A DNA stretch of 64,000 bases, from contig JAEWJZ010000018.1 of the NCBI GenBank assembly GCA_023386315.1, forward strand, positions 248,001-312,000, read 5' to 3'. A program made the translations under genes and the position numbers. The notes beneath the pieces were generated by a model. That model saw nothing but the letters and a program-made list of their open reading frames with translations, made no database searches and was not told the DNA's origin. The DNA comes from Bacillota bacterium. Lineage in GTDB: Bacteria; Bacillota; Clostridia; Lachnospirales; Lachnospiraceae. Positions 56,264 to 64,000 of the stretch are shown here, one piece after another. How positions within the stretch are numbered: position 1 is the first letter of the stretch; the number at the start of each line of letters is the position of its first letter.

Positions 56264-59136
56264 TATGCCATTCCTTCCTCTTCCAGTCGTTTTTTGTAGC
56301 TTTTTATAATTCTTACTTCCAAAAGGATAAACCCTGCTGCCAGAATCACGTCGATTATGATTGCAGCGATCTGCCACATCAGCAGACTTACGCTAGCATT
56401 ATCTCCTTCATAGGCACGGCTGTTTACCACTGTGTACATAATGTTTTTACAGGATTTGCGCATGGCATTTAAGCTGGTGGCGCTGGTCCTGTCTTTTACA
56501 TGATTTGTCTCCGTATCATAGGCAACCAGCATGGCATCATTCCCGTTGCGGATCTCCTGATCTGCATTCTGGTATCCATAGCCTCCAAAATAATCGGTGA
56601 GAACAAATCCCCGGAATCCCCATTCGTCACGAAGAACCTTGTTAAGCAGTGTATCATTGGCGCCGGAGTACACAGTTCCAATATAGTTAAAGGAAGACAT
56701 AACTGCCTTTGCATGCCCCTCTTTTACTGCAATTTCAAAGGGCTTTAAATAAATCTCACGGATTGCCTGCTCACTGGACCATGTACAAAGCATGCTTAAG
56801 CGGTTTGTTTCCTGGTCATTTAATGCAAAATGCTTGATATATGCATAAACTCCGTGCTTTTCGGCACCCGTGACAGCACTGGCTGCCATCTGTCCCGAAA
56901 GTACGCCATCCTCGGAATAATACTCGAAGTTACGGCCTGCAAATGCGCAGCGGTGGATATTCATAGCCGGTGCATACCAGCCGGATACCTTCATCTCATC
57001 TGCCATTTTGCCGATTTTTTCTCCAAATGCTTCTGCAATGTCACGGTTCCAGGTACTTGCAATCATGACGGCAGACGGAAAACCGATGGAGCCGGTCCCT
57101 GTAAAGTTGTTATTGATGGAAGCAGGACCATCACAATCCACTGTTCCGACTTTATTCACACTTTTTGCCTCCGAGGTCTGATATCCTCCGATTGCAGTCA
57201 TCATATCCATATCATTTACAGATAACTGGTCAAGAAGCTTCTCCCACTTGGGATCATCAAAGGACAGTCCCCGCATATCAGCCAGTTTCAGTCCGTTTCG
57301 GGCTCCTGTCACCGGCATCTGATCGCTGTCATTGTTGTGGGCAGCCGGATCGTAATTGCTGTTGTTTACAAAGGTTTTCTTGTATTTTTCCGGCATGCTC
57401 ATGCTTTTCGGTGCTGCTGTGGCTTTCTTATAGTTTGCAAATCCATCTGCACGGGAAAGATAAGTCAGCTCTCCGCCGGCATCTGCAAACCGGTTCACTG
57501 CTGCTGTCTGATCTGACGTACGTGGTTTCGACTCATTATATACCACAGTGGATGGTACGCGGTAATTCTCTTCTGCAATGATGGTGTGGGAATCGGACCG
57601 TATGGATATGCCATAATCGCCGGATTCCAGCACGTAGCAGCCGTTGCCGGCCTCATCAAAAGAGGCCATATCTTCTGCCTGAATGGACATCTTAACAGTT
57701 TGGGATTCCCCGGGTTTTAAAGTGCCGGTTTTATCAAATGCGATCAGGTTTGCAGAAGCTTTTTCGATCCCTTTGTTGGTATAGGGCGGATTGTAATAAA
57801 CCTCCACTACGTCCTTACCCGCGTTATTACCTGTATTGGTCACGGTCACATCAAATAAGATTGTTCCGTCTTTTTCCGTTAATTGCCCCATCTCCTGCTG
57901 AAAAGTCGTATAGGATAATCCATAACCAAATGGATAGAGTACCTCTTTCTTATAATCAATCAGTCCCTCTGCAGCTGCTGTCTCATAAAAACGATAGCCT
58001 GTATAAATGCCTTCTGTGTAGTTTACAAAACTTGGATAAGTATCTGCTCCCTTAAATGCCTTGCCTTTGAATTCATTCATGTTATCATAGGTAAAGCTGC
58101 CAAAGTTGTTGTAATTGGGAGCTTTGGTTAAATCCGTCACAAATGTATCACTGGTTTTTCCCGACGGATTAACGGCTCCGCTTATGATTTCACCCAGTCC
58201 TTTAAAACCGGACTGACCGGTACCAGGGCACCAGATGGCGCTTTTAATCTGGCTGTAATCATTGACAAAGCCAAGCTCCATGGCATTGGCACCGTTGTAT
58301 ACCACAATGACATTGTCAAAACTGGAACATACCAGATCCATCAGATTCTTTTCTGTCCGGCTTAACTGCAGATAATGATCTCCCGGCTCAAAATCCTTGT
58401 ATTCCCTGGAATTGTCGGTATATGTAACCTTGCTTACATCAGTGGGAAGATCTGCCCCCTCTCCTCCTACCCGGGTAATGACCACCATAGCCGTATCAGA
58501 AAAAGCTTTGGCATCTTCTATGAGCTTGCCGCTGTAAGTGTCTGCCGCCGGCTCCGGCAGCGTCCAGTCCTGATCCCACATGCCAACACTTGGGCGGTCC
58601 GTGCGGTATGCCGTATAAAAATCAGTCAGGCTGGTATTAAGTTTAAAACCTGCATCCGTGAGGCCCTGAAGCAGCGATACCGTCTCATATGCCTTTGAAA
58701 GAGATCCGGATCCTGTTCCCCCATAGCATGGGTTTGTGGAAGCCCAGCCAAATACGTTTAAATTGGAATTATTCTTTAACGGAAGAAGGTCTGCATTATT
58801 TTTCAAAAGAACAATCCCTTCCTTCGCAATCTCAGTACAAAGATCGGTTGCCTCATCAGATGTTTCCTGTGAAATGGTTCCGCTGCCGGTAGCCAGTGAA
58901 ATCAGATTGGACATAGGTCCCCAGCAGATTAAGTTTATAACCACAACAAAAGCCAGAAGCATAGCCATAAGGCTGTTTTTGCGGATCAGATACTTCGTAG
59001 ACCCCTTCCTCTTTCTGCATACCACCATAACTACGGCTGCAGCTGCAACAACTACGGCAAAGCCGATGAGATACGGTACACACAATTTGACGATTTTTAA
59101 CACATCATCAATGTTAATCTGTAACATTTCTTTCAT
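56263..59136 (-). CDS. Membrane-anchored GH3 hydrolase with permuted domain order
   Basis: 957 aa. Two hydrophobic segments at the N-terminus (about 17-41 and 55-78) and one near the C-terminus (about 918-940) bracket the enzyme. The GH3 C-terminal domain comes first (EIAKEGIVLLKNNADLLPL near 110, YPFGYGLSYTTF near 402), then a fibronectin-III-like domain (about 425-515), a linker, then the GH3 N-terminal barrel with VLTDYFGG and nucleophile D848. This is the reverse of the order in the next gene. The catalytic part should face outside the cell. It is first of three coupled genes and sits behind a two-component system. Confidence 0.92.
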   Translation of the reverse strand: MKEMLQINIDDVLKIVKLCVPYLIGFAVVVAAAAVVMVVCRKRKGSTKYLIRKNSLMAMLLAFVVVINLICWGPMSNLISLATGSGTISQETSDEATDLCTEIAKEGIVLLKNNADLLPLKNNSNLNVFGWASTNPCYGGTGSGSLSKAYETVSLLQGLTDAGFKLNTSLTDFYTAYRTDRPSVGMWDQDWTLPEPAADTYSGKLIEDAKAFSDTAMVVITRVGGEGADLPTDVSKVTYTDNSREYKDFEPGDHYLQLSRTEKNLMDLVCSSFDNVIVVYNGANAMELGFVNDYSQIKSAIWCPGTGQSGFKGLGEIISGAVNPSGKTSDTFVTDLTKAPNYNNFGSFTYDNMNEFKGKAFKGADTYPSFVNYTEGIYTGYRFYETAAAEGLIDYKKEVLYPFGYGLSYTTFQQEMGQLTEKDGTILFDVTVTNTGNNAGKDVVEVYYNPPYTNKGIEKASANLIAFDKTGTLKPGESQTVKMSIQAEDMASFDEAGNGCYVLESGDYGISIRSDSHTIIAEENYRVPSTVVYNESKPRTSDQTAAVNRFADAGGELTYLSRADGFANYKKATAAPKSMSMPEKYKKTFVNNSNYDPAAHNNDSDQMPVTGARNGLKLADMRGLSFDDPKWEKLLDQLSVNDMDMMTAIGGYQTSEAKSVNKVGTVDCDGPASINNNFTGTGSIGFPSAVMIASTWNRDIAEAFGEKIGKMADEMKVSGWYAPAMNIHRCAFAGRNFEYYSEDGVLSGQMAASAVTGAEKHGVYAYIKHFALNDQETNRLSMLCTWSSEQAIREIYLKPFEIAVKEGHAKAVMSSFNYIGTVYSGANDTLLNKVLRDEWGFRGFVLTDYFGGYGYQNADQEIRNGNDAMLVAYDTETNHVKDRTSATSLNAMRKSCKNIMYTVVNSRAYEGDNASVSLLMWQIAAIIIDVILAAGFILLEVRIIKSYKKRLEEEGMA

Positions 59137-59237
59137 CCTCCTCCATGCATAATACCAGAAACTGGTTTTGTCTTCTTACTTTAACACAGTTATGGCGCAC
59201 TGGACCGTCAATTGCACAACCGGTCGGTTTTTCTGCA

Positions 59238-59280
59238 TAAAAAGCAGCGCTGCCTGTCCGGTTAGGGAGGTCAGCGCTGC
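59238..59280 (-). terminator. Intrinsic terminator after the histidine kinase gene
   Basis: GCAGCGCTG / CAGCGCTGC with a 19-nt loop, followed by TTTTTATGC on the minus strand. It separates the two-component genes from the GH3 operon. Confidence 0.8.
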
Positions 59281-59291
59281 CGGATTTTAAC

Positions 59292-60602
59292 TTATTCCTC
59301 CCTGGGAAGGGGGATGACCACATTCAGTTTAAACCAGTTATCTTTCGTATCAATGGTTACCCAGCCATTGTATTTTTTAACGGTGTATTTAATACTTTTG
59401 ATGCCATATCCATGATACTCCTTATTTGCCTTTGTGGTTGCCGGCTGATTGTTCTCAAACCGGATATTTCCTTCAAAATAATTTTCAAACCGCATGACAA
59501 CAAATTCTTTTTTGGAAAGGACCTCTGCGTGGATCAGCCGTTTCTCCTTGTCTTCAATTTGTATTGCACATTCAATGGCATTGTCCAGAGCATTACCAAG
59601 AATCGTACAGATGTCCATGACATGGATAAAATTCAACAGCTTTCCATCAACCACGGAAGTCAGCTCAATCTCATGCCTCTGGCAGGTCATACTTTTCCCG
59701 GTGAGTATGGTATCCACCACGGAATTGCCTGTTTTGTTCTGAGCCTCATAGGTTCGGATCTCGCTTTCCATCTCATCTAAAAAAGCCAGCCGTTTTGCAG
59801 CGTCCTGTTCTGCTCTTAAAACAGCAATCTGGTGTTTTAAGTCATGATATTTCCGGTTAATCATCTCTATGCTTTCCCCTGATTTCCGGTACTGGGAATA
59901 CTGGCTCTGGAGGATGTTGCGCATAGCTTCCAAATCATATTTTACCTGCATCTCCTGCCTCAATATGTGATAAGCAAAAAGGATAACAAGGCCGCTTAGA
60001 TCCACCAGTGTCCTGATGTTAAATATCTCCTTTGTAATCTGGCTGCTGAAGGGAGAATTGGAATATACAAAACTTAAGTTGCTGACAAAAAATACAGTCA
60101 CTCCGGTGGCTGTTACAAACAGCAGCTCTTTCAGCGTAATATTTTCCTTCCGGATATGCTTTCTCTCCAAAAAATAAGCGCCTCCGAAAACAGCTCCGAA
60201 GACGATGAAAAAAACAAGAATATCCAGCCACATCGCCGATATCTGGGTATTGAGTACTGCATTATAATAAAGCTGCCACTCCAACGATGCCGTAAATTCC
60301 GCCAGAATAAACGACCTGACACAATAATATGCCGCGCTGCCGGCCTTCACCTCACAGGTAAACATGAAATATGCCTGCATCAGGCCAATTGCCAGAAGCA
60401 TTCCGGGAATCCACAATGACTTTGGAAAAGTTCCCGCTGCCAGCTGTATGCTGCATTGCAAAAAGCATGCAATGCCCATGACAGCCGCCAGGGAAAACCC
60501 TTTCAATTTCCTTTTAAGATTCAAAACGTAGATGCTGCATGCGGCCCACTCCGCAATCCCAGTGTAAAGCCTTGGAATCTCTGTCAGTGTAATATGGTTC
60601 AT
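59292..60602 (-). CDS. GHKL sensor histidine kinase (AgrC-like)
   Basis: 436 aa: six or seven hydrophobic segments to about residue 215, a coiled-coil linker, an H-box-like motif YHDLKHQIAVL near residue 265, and a GHKL ATPase domain with N-box GNALDNAIECA and G-box YHGYGIKSIKYTV. This is the AgrC/LytS-type layout for quorum peptides or surface signals. The ATG at 60602 follows GGAGG by 9 nt and overlaps the response regulator stop codon (TAATG). The longer frame to 60752 lies inside the regulator gene. The peptide or sugar sensed is unknown; no agrB/D-like gene is nearby. Confidence 0.9.
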   Translation of the reverse strand: MNHITLTEIPRLYTGIAEWAACSIYVLNLKRKLKGFSLAAVMGIACFLQCSIQLAAGTFPKSLWIPGMLLAIGLMQAYFMFTCEVKAGSAAYYCVRSFILAEFTASLEWQLYYNAVLNTQISAMWLDILVFFIVFGAVFGGAYFLERKHIRKENITLKELLFVTATGVTVFFVSNLSFVYSNSPFSSQITKEIFNIRTLVDLSGLVILFAYHILRQEMQVKYDLEAMRNILQSQYSQYRKSGESIEMINRKYHDLKHQIAVLRAEQDAAKRLAFLDEMESEIRTYEAQNKTGNSVVDTILTGKSMTCQRHEIELTSVVDGKLLNFIHVMDICTILGNALDNAIECAIQIEDKEKRLIHAEVLSKKEFVVMRFENYFEGNIRFENNQPATTKANKEYHGYGIKSIKYTVKKYNGWVTIDTKDNWFKLNVVIPLPREE

Positions 60603-61309
60603 TATAAAGCCCCTCCAAGATAATTGGTCAGTTCTTCCATAAACTCCTTTTTTTTCGTCCTGCTGATCGGCAGTCTGGCTCCTTTCATAAGCACGCAGCC
60701 ATCCTGCACCCCTTCCACATGCTCCAGGTTTAAAAGATATCCCTTGCTGCACCGGAAAAAATTTGAATTTCTCAGTTTTTCCTGCGCATCCTTCATCGCT
60801 CCAAAGGTCATATACTCTCCGGTGAGGGTATGAAAAATAAGCCGGTGCCCAAGACTTTCAACATAACAGATATCCGTGAGGTACAGCTTCACCGTACCTC
60901 CCTTTATGTTAACCGCCATAAACTTTTTAACATTCCGGTTCATGCGCCCGATCACCTTATCAAGTCTCTGGGAAAAAGAAAAATAGGAAACCGGTTTTAG
61001 CACATAATCCGTCGCACGGACGGTATAGCCTTTAATGGCATACTGGGCCATGTTGGTGATGAAAATGATAATGACCTCAGGATCCTTTTCCCGGATGTGC
61101 TGGGCCGCCGTCATTCCATCCATAAATCTCATTTCTATATCCAGTAAAATAATATCGTACTCCGCCTTATAGTTTTCAACAATTTCATCTCCGTCAGAAA
61201 AAGTGAGAATGTGAAACAGCTCATTCCGTTCGTTCTGATACCGGAGTAAATATTCCTTTAACTGCGAAACACTCTCTGCATCATCATCCACTACTGCAAT
61301 TCGAATCAT
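60602..61309 (-). CDS. LytTR family response regulator
   Basis: 235 aa: receiver domain with acidic pocket DDD (8-10), phospho-acceptor D57 in IILLDIEM, and Lys in YVLKPVSYF; then a C-terminal LytTR DNA-binding domain (about 130-232, VNIKGGTVKLYLTDICYVES and FRCSKGYLLNLEHVEGV). Translationally coupled to the kinase gene. LytTR regulators usually control nearby genes, so the GH3 operon just downstream is the likely target. Confidence 0.92.
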   Translation of the reverse strand: MIRIAVVDDDAESVSQLKEYLLRYQNERNELFHILTFSDGDEIVENYKAEYDIILLDIEMRFMDGMTAAQHIREKDPEVIIIFITNMAQYAIKGYTVRATDYVLKPVSYFSFSQRLDKVIGRMNRNVKKFMAVNIKGGTVKLYLTDICYVESLGHRLIFHTLTGEYMTFGAMKDAQEKLRNSNFFRCSKGYLLNLEHVEGVQDGCVLMKGARLPISRTKKKEFMEELTNYLGGAL

Positions 61310-61402
61310 AACTCTCTCCTCCGGTGCGGTTAATCGTTACATCTTATTAAGGATACACCAAATTTTTCCAGCTGGCAACATGATTGAAATTGGATTCTTA
61401 TC

Positions 61403-61432
61403 AAAAAAAAGAGATACCAAAAGGTATCCCCC
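61403..61432 (-). terminator. Intrinsic terminator of the 76-aa gene
   Basis: GGGATACC / GGTATCTC with a 4-nt loop, followed by eight T on the minus strand. Confidence 0.85.
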
Positions 61433-61445
61433 ATAAAAAATTTTG

Positions 61446-61676
61446 TTATTTTGTTCTGGATATCAGGAGTTCTTTTAAATCGGTAATCGACATATTCTGC
61501 TGGTCCAGAATGGAAGATACTTCCTTAAACTGTTCCAGACTGATCTTTTCCTGAATTTCCTTCTCTTTTTCTATTAATTCAGCAATTGAATTCTTATGCT
61601 GCTGAATGGATTCCTGTACTTCTGCCAATTCCTTCTGATGCTTTTCAAGCGATGATTTTCTTACTCCTCTTGCCAT
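61446..61676 (-). CDS. Small coiled-coil protein, 76 aa
   Basis: 76 residues, almost all predicted helix with heptads (KELAEVQESIQQHKNSIAEL, then IEKEKEIQEKI). No membrane segment. A basic N-terminus MARGVRKSSLEKHQ could touch nucleic acid. The ATG at 61676 has AGGAG 8 nt upstream; the longer frame adds 22 unlikely residues. It resembles small DUF4315-type coiled-coil proteins only in composition. Single-gene unit with its own terminator. Function unknown. Confidence 0.72.
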   Translation of the reverse strand: MARGVRKSSLEKHQKELAEVQESIQQHKNSIAELIEKEKEIQEKISLEQFKEVSSILDQQNMSITDLKELLISRTK

Positions 61677-61780
61677 ATTTAAGTCTCCTTGCTGATTCTG
61701 GTATTCTGACCATATATTAGCAATTATCAGACTAAAAATCAATCATATTTCCATAATATGGTATTGGTAATTATTTCCAG

Positions 61781-62263
61781 TTATTCTGCCGGATTATTTT
61801 CTCCGGAATTAGGATCGGATGACCAGGATTTGTCTGTCTGTTTTCCGGAGAATATACGTCTTACCCCATTGGATTTTTGCATATAAACATCCTCATCAGG
61901 ATAATAGCAGGTATCCTCATTCTCCATTGTTCCCACGTCGAGAATCACCAGAGCTTCATTGCCGGAATTGAAAAATGTATGAGCAATGTCTTTCCCAGCT
62001 GGTTTTGCGATAAAATCATCTTTTCCCACTTCCTGTTCCTGCCCGTTTAACCGCAAAGTTCCTTTTCCCGACAGAATCAGAAAAAATTCCTCCTGTTGTG
62101 AATGGCTGTGGTATTTCGTGCTGAATGCTCCGGGGGGAACATAATCAATATTTACATAAAGCTTCTGGCTTCCTGCTGATTCCCCTAATGATTTCGTAAC
62201 CAGTCCCGCTTTATCACTCCAGATAAACTGCTTTGAGAGTTTTTCTATATTTTCTATATTCAT
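61781..62263 (-). CDS. Cupin domain protein
   Basis: 160-aa single-domain cupin. Motif 1 appears as KYHSHSQQEEFFLILSGKG (near 50) with metal-ligand His and Glu, and motif 2 as DIAHTFFNSGNEALVIL (near 92). The C-terminal ~50 residues are polar and probably disordered. Function, whether sugar-phosphate isomerase, dioxygenase or ligand binder, cannot be told. It lies 2 nt after the YcaQ-like gene on the same strand, so the two are co-transcribed. Confidence 0.88.
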   Translation of the reverse strand: MNIENIEKLSKQFIWSDKAGLVTKSLGESAGSQKLYVNIDYVPPGAFSTKYHSHSQQEEFFLILSGKGTLRLNGQEQEVGKDDFIAKPAGKDIAHTFFNSGNEALVILDVGTMENEDTCYYPDEDVYMQKSNGVRRIFSGKQTDKSWSSDPNSGENNPAE

Positions 62264-62265
62264 TT

Positions 62266-63465
62266 TTATAGTTCTCCATTCTGATATAATTCATCCACTA
62301 TGATTTCCCTGCATTGATTAAATATTGAAAACCGTCTGATTGCAGCATCAATGGCTTCATCCATTGATTTTGACCGCTTAACACCTGGCTCAAACCAGAT
62401 GTTTTTTACCAATAATGTCTGTTTTTTCGTATCGGCAGATGCCTCAATTCTTCCAATAAAACGATCACCGTAAATAACAGGCAGCACGTAATGTCCGTAT
62501 CTGCGTTTTTCCGGGGGAGTGTAAATTTCCCATTTGTAATCAAAGTCAAAAAGTGCCTGTATTAACTTTCGGTCCCACAATAAGTTATCTAATGGGGCAA
62601 TAAATTCGCATCTTTTTTTCCAGCTTGTATGAGCTTCGCATTGTCTGGCTAACGGAATATCCTCCACCAGCATATACAACTCCTCTTTGATCCCTTCTAT
62701 CTGGACTTTTTTTATTTTTTCTTCCTTAAGAAGCCGTGTAAAAACGGCACTTCTCTCCGTTGATTTCAGTCCGTCGATATTCAGCCATGCGTCAGAAGCC
62801 CGGTTCCACATAAGCCCCACAGCGCCGATTCTGCGTAAAATACGCCATGTGTGATGGTCATGCTCATCCGGATACGGATCAGGACTTGATAAAATCGGCT
62901 CAGGAATGCAGGTTTCAATGAGATCATAGTACTTGATAGATCCCGCTTTATGATGAACCGCCAGCTCACCGGTAAAATACATATGCTCAAGCACTGCTCT
63001 GGACAGTTTGGTACGGCTCCAGTACCAGTCCACCTTATCCGGCATATCGAGGTCACCGGAACACACCGGTCCGTGATCTGCGATGTATCTCTTCACCTGC
63101 CCCTGTGCCCCATGAACTGCCTCATGGCTTCGCTCCCACTGTCGGTGCTGCTTTCGGAAGCGTTCAAAATACGGCCAGTCACCCACTGGAAAAATAGAAA
63201 GGTTTTTATCAAAGTAATCTACAAGCATACGGTCCTGATATAAAAGATCAGAAAGCATCTGTTTGGAAAACCTTCTGATCCGTGACTGCAGAACCAATTC
63301 AGCATTTTTTCCGCACACATCCACCGGGTCAAACTGGATACAGCCAGCCTGACGGATAAAGTCCATAACTCCCTGCTTTCCCTCAAACCGATAGTCTCCA
63401 AGCAGTCCCTGCTTCCGAAGCAGAAAACGGCATGCCTGTCTCTTTGTAAAAGATATCATTTCCAT
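62266..63465 (-). CDS. YcaQ/AlkX-like winged-helix protein (HTH_42), possible DNA glycosylase
   Basis: 399 aa of the HTH_42 (PF06224) family, whose studied members unhook DNA interstrand crosslinks. The N-terminal TKRQACRFLLRKQGLLG and GCIQFDPVDV are typical, and Q44-F45-D46 matches the QxD catalytic motif of YcaQ-type enzymes. C-terminal family motifs are FIAPLDNLLWDRKL near residue 287 and GRIEASADTKKQTL. Start at the first of two close ATGs, with GAGGG upstream. It is paired with a cupin gene. A repair role is likely from the family, but substrate specificity is unknown. Confidence 0.85.
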   Translation of the reverse strand: MEMISFTKRQACRFLLRKQGLLGDYRFEGKQGVMDFIRQAGCIQFDPVDVCGKNAELVLQSRIRRFSKQMLSDLLYQDRMLVDYFDKNLSIFPVGDWPYFERFRKQHRQWERSHEAVHGAQGQVKRYIADHGPVCSGDLDMPDKVDWYWSRTKLSRAVLEHMYFTGELAVHHKAGSIKYYDLIETCIPEPILSSPDPYPDEHDHHTWRILRRIGAVGLMWNRASDAWLNIDGLKSTERSAVFTRLLKEEKIKKVQIEGIKEELYMLVEDIPLARQCEAHTSWKKRCEFIAPLDNLLWDRKLIQALFDFDYKWEIYTPPEKRRYGHYVLPVIYGDRFIGRIEASADTKKQTLLVKNIWFEPGVKRSKSMDEAIDAAIRRFSIFNQCREIIVDELYQNGEL

Positions 63466-63580
63466 CTCTTCCCTCTCTTTGCAAATATCCCTGAAATATG
63501 TATTACTCTCAGAAAATACCAGTGTACTTCATGTAATTACTGATGTAATATATTAAAAAAAACATAAGGGGTAATACATA

Positions 63581-63751
63581 ATGCCAAATTCATATTTTAA
63601 CAAAAATGACTCTTGCCAGAATGGCTTAGCACTGGGCATCAGCATTGGTTTAATCTGTGCTTCAGTAATTAATAATCTTGGAATCGGATTAGCAATGGGG
63701 ATCGTCTTTGGTATGTTATTTCAAAATGGATTTTTCAGAAAAAAGCTGTAA
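63581..63751 (+). CDS. Small glycine-zipper membrane protein, 56 aa
   Basis: 56 residues: a polar N-terminus MPNSYFNKNDSCQNG, then one or two membrane helices rich in small residues (GLALGISIGLICASV and GIGLAMGIVFGMLF) with GxxxG spacing, and a basic end FFRKKL. AAGGGG lies 8 nt before the ATG. It is divergent from the YcaQ-like gene and convergent with the DUF1801 gene. The two hydrophobic stretches look like repeats. Function unknown; similar peptides are common in Bacilli and Clostridia. Confidence 0.65.
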   Translation: MPNSYFNKNDSCQNGLALGISIGLICASVINNLGIGLAMGIVFGMLFQNGFFRKKL

Positions 63752-63766
63752 TACATAGAATCAGAG

Positions 63767-64000
63767 TTATTTTCCAATAAGCGTTTCCCGAAAAACTGTT
63801 TGAAACAAAGAAACAGGTATTTCCTGATTTAAATAAATTTGAAGCATACCTTTAGGTGTCATTTTATATTGCTCCAGTTCGGTTTTATGGGACAATAATG
63901 CAGCCGCCTCAATGTTGATATGATCCTTAAACGGAATAAGGCGGACATACTTATCCCCTATATAATAGCTTGGTAATTTAGCCCACAACCGTTCCTCTGC
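63767..64000 (-). CDS. DUF1801 domain protein (YdhG-like), 5' part beyond window
   Basis: 77 C-terminal residues are present and the frame stays open to base 64000, so the true start lies outside. The AEERLWAKLPSYYIGDKYVR segment and the following IPFKDHINIEAAALLSHKTE match the DUF1801 pattern (a tryptophan motif, a phenylalanine/histidine pocket, and a terminal MLQIYLNQEIPVSLFQ segment). Members include the putative iron chaperone YdhG/Fra. The 3' end is 15 nt from the convergent small gene. Confidence 0.78.
   Translation of the reverse strand, partial: AEERLWAKLPSYYIGDKYVRLIPFKDHINIEAAALLSHKTELEQYKMTPKGMLQIYLNQEIPVSLFQTVFRETLIGK

Noticed and set aside
56264..56377. 38-residue extension of the cytoplasmic GH3
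   Set aside because: It overlaps the last codons of the upstream GH3 and has no ribosome binding site; the TAATG start is better.
59137..59237. LytTR binding repeats before the GH3 operon
   Set aside because: TTGACG and ACCGGT-like words are present, but I could not find two properly spaced LytTR repeats, so I do not call an operator.
60603..60752. 50-residue extension of the histidine kinase
   Set aside because: It lies entirely inside the response regulator gene; the TAATG overlap with GGAGG marks the true start.
1..64000. CRISPR array, tRNA, rRNA, insertion sequence or prophage
   Set aside because: No regularly spaced direct repeats, transposase-like frames, integrase, phage structural genes or tRNA-like cloverleaf were seen by eye. 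A scan with dedicated models could still find a tRNA or small RNA.

Overview
The window looks like chromosome from a spore-forming member of the Lachnospiraceae (Lachnoclostridium/Lacrimispora-like Clostridia). This is inferred from strong GGAGG ribosome binding sites, two T-box leaders, a complete six-gene rnf operon, Csp-like germination proteases, a Cys/Gly-rich protein of the type seen in sporeformers, LytTR/GHKL signalling, and many glycoside hydrolases. Nothing in the sequence fixes the species. I saw no rRNA, tRNA, CRISPR array, insertion sequence or prophage.

Layout. 1-6.1 kb: 3' two thirds of hemB, an AI-2E family permease, an AlaX-type alanyl-tRNA editing protein, a Cys/Gly-rich small protein, two small genes sharing a helical repeat, and an AT-rich membrane protein. 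6.1-9.9 kb: leuS behind a leucine T-box, then a CPBP protease. 10-16.8 kb: an EF-G paralogue, then an operon of an ASKHA sugar kinase, a GNAT-like acyltransferase and an 812-aa protein of unknown function. 17-24.3 kb: aromatic amino acid block, aroF-tyrA-aroA, a nicotinamidase-like hydrolase, and an ABC importer behind a T-box whose specifier reads TGG (Trp), hence trpXYZ. 24.3-26.7 kb: GH127 beta-L-arabinofuranosidase with a decayed LacI regulator. 26.9-30.3 kb: tandem Csp-like subtilases, one with an intact triad and one whose catalytic Ser is Gly. 30.4-36.8 kb: hexuronate catabolism (two PfkB kinases, eda, an IclR regulator; divergent LacI regulator and uxaC). 36.9-39.9 kb: secreted lipoprotein, C39-like secreted protein, a cytochrome b5-like lipoprotein and the remnant of a membrane gene. 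40-45.3 kb: rnfCDGEAB with a near-consensus Rex site at its promoter. 45.6-49.8 kb: heterodimeric ABC exporter with a MarR regulator. 49.9-53.1 kb: DNA-damage cluster (SRAP/YedK-type protein, dinB with a LexA-like box, and a RelA/SpoT-like protein overlapping a 69-aa gene). 53.2-61.3 kb: LytTR response regulator and GHKL kinase, then a membrane-anchored domain-permuted GH3, a conventional GH3 and a GtrA-like membrane protein. 61.4-64 kb: small coiled-coil protein, cupin, YcaQ-like protein, a glycine-zipper small protein and a partial DUF1801 protein.

How the genes work together. The hexuronate block supplies UxaC, KDG kinase and KDPG aldolase, but the reductase and dehydratase steps lie outside the window. 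It carries two operator families: an IclR-type 14-mer in front of eda and iclR, and paired TGTAA-N4-TTACA sites around the lacI-uxaC promoter. The Rex-like site would tie the ferredoxin:NAD+ pump Rnf to the NADH/NAD+ ratio. T-boxes tie leucyl-tRNA synthetase and tryptophan uptake to tRNA charging. The GH3 pair may split beta-glucoside hydrolysis between the cell surface and the cytoplasm under two-component control.

The most interesting items are the protease/pseudoprotease pair, the RelA/SpoT-like gene pair inside the SOS cluster, the Rex site at rnf, the two-regulator operator layout, the permuted GH3, and the unknown 812-aa operon. Start codons were chosen from ribosome binding site spacing and often lie downstream of the longest possible reading frame.
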